Positions 6,075 through 11,920 of a stretch of DNA of 11,920 bases are shown here, in pieces. Positions within the stretch are counted from its first letter, which is position 1, and the number at the start of each line of letters is the position of its first letter. A program made the position numbers and the translations under genes. The stretch is from an uncultured Prevotellaceae bacterium (GTDB lineage: Bacteria; Bacteroidota; Bacteroidia; Bacteroidales; Bacteroidaceae), in assembly GCA_947306605.1 (NCBI GenBank), contig CAMZHB010000021.1:1-11920 (forward strand). Direction: 5' to 3'. The notes under the pieces are model-generated. The model searched no databases. It saw only the letters and a list, made by a program, of their open reading frames with translations, and was not told the origin of the DNA.

Positions 6075-7847
6075 ATGCCGATGAGGAATGTCATAATTCG
6101 ACTGTGGTCCGTCGCCCTCCGTCCGTTGGAGGTCAACGGACGTTTTTTCGTATTCATGGGCCTCTTAGGTACTCTGTGCATTGTTTTTGAGCCGTGGGAC
6201 AGTCTCAGGCCACTATCGCTGATTGAGTTATTACCGGACCTATACATCGTTTGCGCCCTATTGTGCGTGCTGCCACACAAGGCACGCGGCGTGGTAAGAT
6301 GGTTGTTGTCCACTGTGGCCTACATCGTCTGTCTGTTAGACTGTTTCCTCTTTGTACGCACAGGTGCTCCTATGCAATCGTCTGTGCTGCGTGCCATGTT
6401 AGCAACCACGCCCAGCGAAGCATCCGAAGCTCTCCACGCCTATGTGGTACCATCCGTACTGCTGTCGCCCGTAGGTCTTATCGTTGTGTTGGCAATCCTT
6501 CACGTGCTGCTGACACTGCGTCCTTCGCTGTGTCCCACATGGGTATCTCGCTTTTGTCGCCGATGGGGGGCACCGCTGCTGTTGGCTTGTATTCCTCTGT
6601 GCTTTGTCGCGAGTTTTACAAACCGCCATTACATGTTCCACCGTCTGTTGCTCGCTCAGAGAGACACAGAGTTGCCTCAACATATCATGGACGTGACTAT
6701 CAAGACCGGTTACTACACCCCACTGCACCGTCTGTGGCACTGTTGGCTCGAAGTAAGACATGACGGACAGACGCTTGATGCATTGGCCTCCTCGGTGTCC
6801 ATGGCTCAGGTGGACAGTTGCAGCTACACTTCACCGAACATCGTGCTCATTGTCGGTGAAAGCCTGAATCGGCATCACCTTTCGCTCTACGGCTACCCCT
6901 TGAAGACGTGCCCTTACACGGAAACACTGGCAAAGGACAGCGGCCTGATCGTTTTGACCGATGTGGTGACGCCATGGAATTACACTACTGAAGCCTTGGA
7001 ACATATGTTCTCACTCTACAGTTTTGGTGACAAGGGATTCTGGACCGACTATCCGTTGGTGACCACACTCTTTCGTCGAGCAGGATATCACGTTCAGTTT
7101 ATTTCGAACCAATATGTGGTCAATCCTCCCAAGAACACGGGGTCGTTGCTCGATACCGGTCTGTTTGTGGATTCCACACTCAGTAGCATTCAGTTTGACC
7201 GACGTAATGCCACCACACATACCTACGACGAGGCTCTGCTCCAAGACTACGATTCGTTGAGCCAGTGGCGTACAGAAAAGAACTTGACTATTTTTCACCT
7301 TATTGGGCAACATATCGAATTCGGTGACCGTGTGCCCGACGGATGGCACCGTTTCAAAGCGACCGACTACCATCGTCCCGATCTGACAGAGTCACAACGC
7401 AATATCCTGGCCGACTACGACAATGCCACGCTTTACGGTGACTATGTGGTAAGCCGTATTCTGGACCGGCTGAAAGATGAGAATGTTGTTGTAATATTCC
7501 TGCCTGACCACGGTGAACGTTCGTTTGATGGGTGTCAAACCTACGGACGTAGCAACAGTATGGCCCTAAACGATGTACAGCAACAGTATGAAATTCCCAT
7601 GTGGCTCTGGATGTCCAAAAGCTACCGACAGACTCATTCTGATATTTACAATGCGATAAAGCGGGCCAAAGACTTGCCGTTCATGAGTGACCGCCTACCC
7701 CACTTGCTGATCGGATTAGCGGGGATACAATCTCCAGACTACAAGCCAAGCCATGATTTGCTCCATGTACAATATAATGCGCGCCAAGCGCGTCGTCTGC
7801 GCGGCGAATATGACTATGATTCGCTGTGTACAACGACTACACAGTGA
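6075..7847 (+). CDS. EptA-like membrane phosphoethanolamine transferase (sulfatase fold)
   Basis: Predicted inner-membrane enzyme that moves phosphoethanolamine from phosphatidylethanolamine onto lipid A or another envelope glycolipid at the periplasmic face. About five hydrophobic helices fill residues 24-182, followed by an alkaline-phosphatase-like domain. Visible site residues are Glu 262 in VLIVGESLNRHHLSLYGY, the likely nucleophile Thr 304 in NYTTEALEHMFS, His 408 and His 413 in HLIGQHIEF, and Asp 478-His 479 in LPDHGE. Compared with MCR-1/EptA as I remember them, the cysteine pair around the nucleophile is absent (Pro 300, His 310). The histidine about 12 residues after DHGE also has no evident counterpart. 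Such changes may be normal in Bacteroidetes homologues, or may mean another acceptor. The gene has its own promoter and is 590 residues long. A second ATG two codons in is an alternative start. It could be another sulfatase-fold transferase, such as an OpgE/OpgB type. Confidence 0.82.
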   Translation: MPMRNVIIRLWSVALRPLEVNGRFFVFMGLLGTLCIVFEPWDSLRPLSLIELLPDLYIVCALLCVLPHKARGVVRWLLSTVAYIVCLLDCFLFVRTGAPMQSSVLRAMLATTPSEASEALHAYVVPSVLLSPVGLIVVLAILHVLLTLRPSLCPTWVSRFCRRWGAPLLLACIPLCFVASFTNRHYMFHRLLLAQRDTELPQHIMDVTIKTGYYTPLHRLWHCWLEVRHDGQTLDALASSVSMAQVDSCSYTSPNIVLIVGESLNRHHLSLYGYPLKTCPYTETLAKDSGLIVLTDVVTPWNYTTEALEHMFSLYSFGDKGFWTDYPLVTTLFRRAGYHVQFISNQYVVNPPKNTGSLLDTGLFVDSTLSSIQFDRRNATTHTYDEALLQDYDSLSQWRTEKNLTIFHLIGQHIEFGDRVPDGWHRFKATDYHRPDLTESQRNILADYDNATLYGDYVVSRILDRLKDENVVVIFLPDHGERSFDGCQTYGRSNSMALNDVQQQYEIPMWLWMSKSYRQTHSDIYNAIKRAKDLPFMSDRLPHLLIGLAGIQSPDYKPSHDLLHVQYNARQARRLRGEYDYDSLCTTTTQ

Positions 7848-7862
7848 AAAATAAGTGTCCTA

Positions 7863-7895
7863 TTGCTCTTGTGCGTCCGATTATTTGTAATTTTG
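7863..7895 (+). promoter_or_regulatory. Promoter for the dut-TPR-DUF4292-envC operon
   Basis: TTGC at 7863-7866, a 21-base spacer and TAATTTTG at 7888-7895 make the best two-part Bacteroidetes promoter in the window on the plus strand. The dut ATG is 21 bases downstream. The three genes after dut have only 9-13 base gaps and no internal -7 match, so they probably depend on it. Confidence 0.6.
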
Positions 7896-7916
7896 TAGTG
7901 TAAATAATATAAGATA

Positions 7917-8348
7917 ATGAAAATAGAAATTATTAACCGCAGCCACCACGCGCTGCCCACGTATGCCACTCCAGCCAGTGCCGGTGTGGACCTGCGCGCC
8001 AATTTAGACGAGCCCGTCGTGTTGCACTCCATGGAACGCAGACTCATTCCTACGGGGCTATTCATAGCTTTGCCCGAAGGGTACGAGGCACAAGTACGTC
8101 CACGTTCTGGCCTGGCTCTTAAAAAAGGGATCGGGTTACTCAATTCTCCGGGTACCATTGACGCCGATTATCGTGGTGAGATTGGTGTGATTCTCATTAA
8201 TCTTTCAAGCGAAGACTTTGTTATTAACGACGGCGAGCGCATTGCGCAAATGGTAATAGCACGTCATGAACAGGCAGAGTGGATAGATGTTGATGTGCTG
8301 AATGAAACGGAACGAGGCAGCGGAGGTTTCGGACATACGGGAGTGTGA
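7917..8348 (+). CDS. dut: dUTP diphosphatase
   Basis: Trimeric cytoplasmic enzyme that splits dUTP to dUMP and pyrophosphate, keeping uracil out of DNA and supplying dUMP for thymidylate synthesis. At 143 residues it has normal length and all five motifs. These are ASAGVDLRA (about 20-28), RPRSGLALK (61-69), NSPGTIDADYRGEIGV (76-91, catalytic Asp 82), GERIAQMVI (106-114) and the C-terminal arm RGSGGFGHTG (133-142) that closes over the nucleotide. Nothing is missing. It heads an operon whose other members are envelope proteins; the link seems to be shared transcription rather than shared function. The next gene begins 12 bases after its stop. Confidence 0.97.
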   Translation: MKIEIINRSHHALPTYATPASAGVDLRANLDEPVVLHSMERRLIPTGLFIALPEGYEAQVRPRSGLALKKGIGLLNSPGTIDADYRGEIGVILINLSSEDFVINDGERIAQMVIARHEQAEWIDVDVLNETERGSGGFGHTGV

Positions 8349-8360
8349 ATTTGAGAGAAC

Positions 8361-10130
8361 GTGAGTAGAGCATTAAGACATAAAGATATTGTGACACGTA
8401 CCCTTATAACTATGCTGTTGGTCGGCCTGACGGTATTAACTAATGAAGGCATGGCCCGGGTACGGAAAGACAAGGCACCGACAATTGCCGATGCTCTCTA
8501 CAATTCGCTCTACTTGGAATCAGTGTGCCAGCGGGAAGCGGGACACTTGGCCGCTCAGTATGAATTGCTCAACCAAGCCCTGAAGTTGAACCCGAATGCT
8601 CCTGAAGCGGTATTCGACATGGCGGCTTGTGTGTCGCAGGGCAATGTCATGGACGAAGAAACCGTTACGGAATTGTTTGACAAAGCCGTAAAACTGACAA
8701 AGGGAAGGAATCCGTATTACTTGGAAACCTACGCCGAATATTTGACATACCGACAAATGTTTGAACGCGCGGTTCCTATATGGGAGAAACTCACGAATGA
8801 TGAGAACAAACGCGAAAATGCGTACCGCATGCTAGTGACGTGTTACGACCGACTGGGACGAAACGAGGACATGCTACATGTGCTTGAAACTTGGACCAAA
8901 GTGGAAGGCGGAAGTGAGTATGTAGAAGTGATGCGTATGAAGACACTCAACCGGTTGGGACGTTACAATGAAGCCATCACCATTGCAGACAAACTTGCAG
9001 AAGAGAACCCCAGCAACGAATACTATGCAGCAGCACGGGCAGAGTCGCTTCTCGAAAGTGGCGACACGGCACAAGCAGGGCAAGAGGCCCGCAAACTCAA
9101 AGAGAAATATCCTCAAAGTCCTTCAGTACAAGTACTGCTGATTCATTATTTGAATGAAACAAAGCAACGCGACCAAATGTTACAAGCAGTGGCCGATGTC
9201 ATCTTGAACGACGATCAGGAGATGGGGCTACGAACATCCATGATGCAGAGTCTGATGAGCGATGTTAGATCGCCCGAAGAAGAAAAACAGGTGGTACAAG
9301 TTTTCGACAGTTTGATGACTCAGCCTTTGGAAGACGCTTCGTTGCCAGAACTCTACATACATTATTTGGTATCTAAGCACGCGCCCGATTCTGCTTACAT
9401 GCCGGCCATGCGCCGGATGATTGACATCGACCCTTCTGACAACAGCGCCCGACTGATGATGGTTCAAGATGCGTTGAACAGAAAAGATTATGGAGAAACT
9501 ATCACACAATGTCGTGAAGGCATACGCTATAATCCCCAAAACTTAATCTGTTATCACATCGGCGGCGGAGCTTTGTATCAAGAAAAGCGCTATGAGGAGT
9601 CACTGGTTCTGTTTAAACAAGGACTGCCATTCGTAAAGGATACTAAGGAATTGGAAACAGTGTCCAACTTTTATTCTTCATATGCCGATGCACTGCATGA
9701 AACCGGTCATCGTGACGAAGCCTATGCACTTTATGACTCAGCCTTGGTGTATAATCCTGTGAATACCGTGGCACTGAACAATTATGCCTATTTCCTATCA
9801 CTCGACGGCATACGCTTGGACTATGCCCGGGAAATGAGTTCAAAAGTATTGGAAATAGAGCCAAACAATCCCACCTACATTGACACCTACGCGTGGATTC
9901 TCTTCTTAAACAAAGATTACAACGAGGCCCTGTCCTACATTGACAAAGCCCTTGAAAAAGTAAATGATGAACCGGGTGACGGAAGTCTTTACGAGCATGC
10001 TGGCGACATCTATTACCATTTGGACAAGCGTACTGAAGCTCTCCGTTTCTGGCGAAAGGCCGAAACTCTAGGTGGCGGATCGGAAATGTTATCCAAAAAG
10101 ATAAAAAACCAACGTTATTACGAACAATAA
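8361..10130 (+). CDS. Secreted tetratricopeptide-repeat protein
   Basis: A 589-residue protein with a likely signal peptide: basic start RHKDIVTR, hydrophobic TLITMLLVGLTVLT, probable cleavage after EGMA near residue 32. The rest is helical repeats of the TPR kind. Clear units include AAQYELLNQALKLNPNAPEA (66-85), several repeats from 140 to 260, and a C-terminal set with the pattern ALNNYAYFL, PNNPTYIDTYAWILF and YEHAGDIYYHL. The GTG at 8361 is the first possible start after a stop codon at 8352. Starting at the internal ATG (residue 18) would cut into the signal peptide, so GTG is preferred. Function is not known: TPR arrays bind other proteins. Its position before a DUF4292 lipoprotein and envC suggests a periplasmic or outer-membrane scaffold in envelope assembly. 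No enzymatic motif was seen. Confidence 0.88.
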   Translation: MSRALRHKDIVTRTLITMLLVGLTVLTNEGMARVRKDKAPTIADALYNSLYLESVCQREAGHLAAQYELLNQALKLNPNAPEAVFDMAACVSQGNVMDEETVTELFDKAVKLTKGRNPYYLETYAEYLTYRQMFERAVPIWEKLTNDENKRENAYRMLVTCYDRLGRNEDMLHVLETWTKVEGGSEYVEVMRMKTLNRLGRYNEAITIADKLAEENPSNEYYAAARAESLLESGDTAQAGQEARKLKEKYPQSPSVQVLLIHYLNETKQRDQMLQAVADVILNDDQEMGLRTSMMQSLMSDVRSPEEEKQVVQVFDSLMTQPLEDASLPELYIHYLVSKHAPDSAYMPAMRRMIDIDPSDNSARLMMVQDALNRKDYGETITQCREGIRYNPQNLICYHIGGGALYQEKRYEESLVLFKQGLPFVKDTKELETVSNFYSSYADALHETGHRDEAYALYDSALVYNPVNTVALNNYAYFLSLDGIRLDYAREMSSKVLEIEPNNPTYIDTYAWILFLNKDYNEALSYIDKALEKVNDEPGDGSLYEHAGDIYYHLDKRTEALRFWRKAETLGGGSEMLSKKIKNQRYYEQ

Positions 10131-10143
10131 AGAACAGAAACAA

Positions 10144-10971
10144 ATGAGAAAGTCATTGAAACACCTATCCATTCTTTTGCTCGGCATTTTCCTGGTGGCC
10201 TCGTGTCATTCAACCAAGCAAACAGAAACGGGACAAACATCCACCAATGAGTCAGCATACAAACAACGCGTCTTGTCCAATACCCAATCCGCTTCGGCCG
10301 TAACGGCAAAAATGAAGGCACACGTCACATCAGGAACACAAGGAATCACACTTGGTGGCACACTACGTATGAAGCGTAACGATGTCATTCAAATGTCACT
10401 CACGTTCATGGGACTCATGGAAGTGGCACGTTTGGAGTTTACCCGCGACTATGTGCTTTTCATCGACCGGATGCATCAGCGCTACGCACGGGTTTCCTAT
10501 GCCCAAATAGATTTCCTCAAAGCCGCCGATTTGGATTTCTATACACTCCAGGCTATCTTTTGGAATGAGATATTTGTGCCAGGCACGCCCGATGTCACAC
10601 AGGCTTTGTCACAATTTACCATGGCATCCAGCGGTAACCATACATTACTTAGTCTGACAACAGCACCAAAACTTGACTACGCTTTCCTCACACAAACCAA
10701 GACAGCCCTGCTTGCCCGCACGTCAGTCCGTTCAAAGAATGTGAACAACGCTGACAACTTGGAATGCATCTACGACAACTTCATTAAGCTCGATGGAAAG
10801 TCATTCCCCTCGACAATCAACGTCAAGTTCAACAGCCGCAAGCCTCTGTCGCTCGACCTCTCCCTCTCCTCCATCAACAATGCCACCAACTGGGAAACCC
10901 GTACCAGCATTTCTTCCAAATACAAGGAAATGGACGCCAACAAACTCCTTGAAAGCATCTTCAACCAATAA
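10144..10971 (+). CDS. DUF4292 outer-membrane lipoprotein, LolA/LolB-like
   Basis: Lipoprotein of 275 residues. After a basic, hydrophobic signal (MRKSLKHLSILLLGIFLVAS) comes the lipobox, with the lipidated cysteine at 21. The residues after it (HSTKQTE) lack the acidic cluster that marks surface lipoproteins in Bacteroidetes, so it probably faces the periplasm. The body matches the DUF4292 family. It opens with alternating strands such as VTAKMKAHVTSGTQGITLGGTLRMKRND and ends KEMDANKLLESIFNQ. The strand pattern and the LRMKR-type edge recall LolA/LolB lipid-carrying folds, but that is inference; no function is established to my knowledge. It is 13 bases after the TPR gene and 9 bases before envC. 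The three probably act together at the envelope. Confidence 0.86.
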   Translation: MRKSLKHLSILLLGIFLVASCHSTKQTETGQTSTNESAYKQRVLSNTQSASAVTAKMKAHVTSGTQGITLGGTLRMKRNDVIQMSLTFMGLMEVARLEFTRDYVLFIDRMHQRYARVSYAQIDFLKAADLDFYTLQAIFWNEIFVPGTPDVTQALSQFTMASSGNHTLLSLTTAPKLDYAFLTQTKTALLARTSVRSKNVNNADNLECIYDNFIKLDGKSFPSTINVKFNSRKPLSLDLSLSSINNATNWETRTSISSKYKEMDANKLLESIFNQ

Positions 10972-10980
10972 TCCACCGTC

Positions 10981-11920
10981 ATGCTCCGCCGATTTCTTCT
11001 CATAATCCTTGCGGTTATCCTTGCCTGCCCGCTTTCTGCCCAGACAAAGAAAACCACCGCTGCACGCAAAACACAGACGCAGACTAAAAGCAAGTCCACA
11101 GCCAAGACCACCACGTCGAAAGCCAAGACACCCGTAGTGCCCGAAACCAAGGAACTGCGTAACCTGCGTAACAAACAAGCCGCCCTAAAGAAGAAAATCA
11201 GCCAATCCGAAACCCAATTGCGCAACACCATGCAGAGTGTCCGAAAAGGACTCAGCGAACTGACCATCCTCAACGGACAGATAGAAACCCACGAACGGAA
11301 CATCAAAGACATCCAGATTCAGATTGACTCCATCACAACCAACGTCAATCTTCTTTCAGCCCAACTCGACACGCTCTCAGTCCAACTTAAGGACAAGAAA
11401 CAAAAGTACCGCCGCTCGTTGCTCTACCTCTTCAACAACCGCAAGTCGCAGAACAAGCTCCTCTTCATCCTCTCCGCCGACAACTTCACCCAAGCCCTGC
11501 GCCGCTACCGTTATGTGCGTGAATACGCCAAGTACCAGCATGTACAGGGTATGCTTATACAGAAGAAAGAAGAGCAAGTGAAGAGCGTCAAGCAGCAGTT
11601 GGAGCAGCAACGCACGGAGAAGAACACCATGCTTGCACGTCAGCGCACAGAGAACCAACAACTCGTGGTACGCAAGGAAGAACAGCAAAAGGCAGTCACA
11701 GCCTTGCAAAGCAAGCAAAAGCAGATACAGATTCTCATTGACCAGGACAAGAAAGAAATGGCCAAACTCAACCAGACCATCGACCACTATGTGCGCTACG
11801 CTGAGACCTGCTTCCGCGAGTACAAGAGCCTCGTGCGCTACTGGCTTACGTTCAACGAGATCAACAACTCCATGCCGCAGGACAATCAGGGGAAGCCCCT
11901 GCCCCAATGGCGCTATCAGG
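10981..11920 (+). CDS. EnvC-type murein hydrolase activator, partial, with foreign C-terminal sequence
   Basis: The frame is open from ATG 10981 to the window edge (313 codons visible). It begins with a signal peptide (RRFLLIILAVILACPLSA, cut before Gln 21). A lysine/threonine-rich linker (about 22-50) follows, then a long coiled coil (about 55-267) with the EnvC landmark YRRSLLYLFNNRKSQNKLLF and the phrase LSADNFTQALRRYRYVREYA. EnvC proteins sit in the periplasm, bind the FtsEX complex and switch on cell-wall amidases through a C-terminal LytM domain. That domain should follow here, after an RGRLPxPV motif, but it does not. From about residue 266 the protein instead resembles glycoside hydrolase family 1. 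The EnvC part is confident; whether this is a true full gene is doubtful. The start is supported by the signal peptide and the 9-base gap after the lipoprotein gene. Confidence 0.8.
   Translation, partial: MLRRFLLIILAVILACPLSAQTKKTTAARKTQTQTKSKSTAKTTTSKAKTPVVPETKELRNLRNKQAALKKKISQSETQLRNTMQSVRKGLSELTILNGQIETHERNIKDIQIQIDSITTNVNLLSAQLDTLSVQLKDKKQKYRRSLLYLFNNRKSQNKLLFILSADNFTQALRRYRYVREYAKYQHVQGMLIQKKEEQVKSVKQQLEQQRTEKNTMLARQRTENQQLVVRKEEQQKAVTALQSKQKQIQILIDQDKKEMAKLNQTIDHYVRYAETCFREYKSLVRYWLTFNEINNSMPQDNQGKPLPQWRYQ
11785..11920 (+). other. Glycoside hydrolase family 1-like segment fused in frame to envC
   Basis: The translated run HYVRYAETCFREYKSLVRYW followed directly by LTFNEINN is characteristic of family 1 beta-glucosidases and 6-phospho-beta-glucosidases just before and including the acid/base glutamate. 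In the fused frame this glutamate is residue 293. The following PLPQWRYQ is compatible with the family's next helix. By hand count, G+C is about 59% over 11791-11920 against about 50% over 11581-11790, and codon choice shifts to GAG, AAG, CGC and GTG. The junction falls near 11776-11784, where LNQTID would fit either family. The window ends before more can be read. Confidence 0.65.

Noticed and set aside
10770..11312. 180-residue minus-strand frame with hydrophobic runs
   Set aside because: It is the complement of the lipoprotein end and the lysine-rich envC start; the apparent hydrophobicity is an antisense artefact.
11377..11907. 176-residue leucine-rich minus-strand frame
   Set aside because: Antisense of the glutamine/lysine-rich coiled coil gives leucine-rich translations; the sense strand has clear EnvC features.
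11780..11920. Simple frameshift in envC as the reason for the missing LytM region
   Set aside because: Neither other frame gives EnvC-like sequence; one has an early stop and the other is arginine/threonine/serine-rich noise, while the open frame matches GH1.

Overview
The window reads as chromosomal DNA of a Bacteroidota bacterium, most likely order Bacteroidales and plausibly Prevotella-like. The clues are several upstream matches to the Bacteroidetes -7 promoter element (TAnnTTTG), the absence of clear Shine-Dalgarno sites, a DUF4292 lipoprotein, a PG_1098-type THUMP-like methyltransferase, and moderate base composition. No tRNA, rRNA, CRISPR array, insertion sequence or phage gene was seen, and nearly every base is in a gene or a short spacer.

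Layout. On the minus strand (1-1794), yraN, birA and a MATE-family exporter form a tight three-gene operon read leftward. The exporter runs off the left edge. A 268-base divergent spacer (1795-2062) holds promoters for both directions and a cluster of inverted repeats. On the plus strand, tadA, hflX and a THUMP-like methyltransferase form a unit linked to tRNA and ribosome function. An M20 metallo-hydrolase (ArgE/DapE type) and an EptA-like membrane phosphoethanolamine transferase follow, each with its own apparent promoter. The last unit is dut, a TPR protein, a DUF4292 lipoprotein and an EnvC-type murein hydrolase activator, with gaps of 9 to 13 bases.

How the genes work together. The left and middle sets are housekeeping: biotin loading of carboxylases, tRNA wobble editing, ribosome rescue and RNA modification. 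The right-hand set is mainly about the cell envelope: lipid A decoration, a periplasmic TPR protein, an outer-membrane lipoprotein and control of peptidoglycan cleavage. dUTPase is an unrelated passenger in that operon.

The most notable anomaly is at the right edge. The envC reading frame stays open, but from about 11780 it stops looking like EnvC and matches the acid/base region of glycoside hydrolase family 1, with a TFNEI motif. Local G+C rises from about 50% to about 59% by hand count. This is either an assembly chimera or a real gene fusion or rearrangement. I did not find a convincing previously undescribed system elsewhere; the remaining findings are modest.
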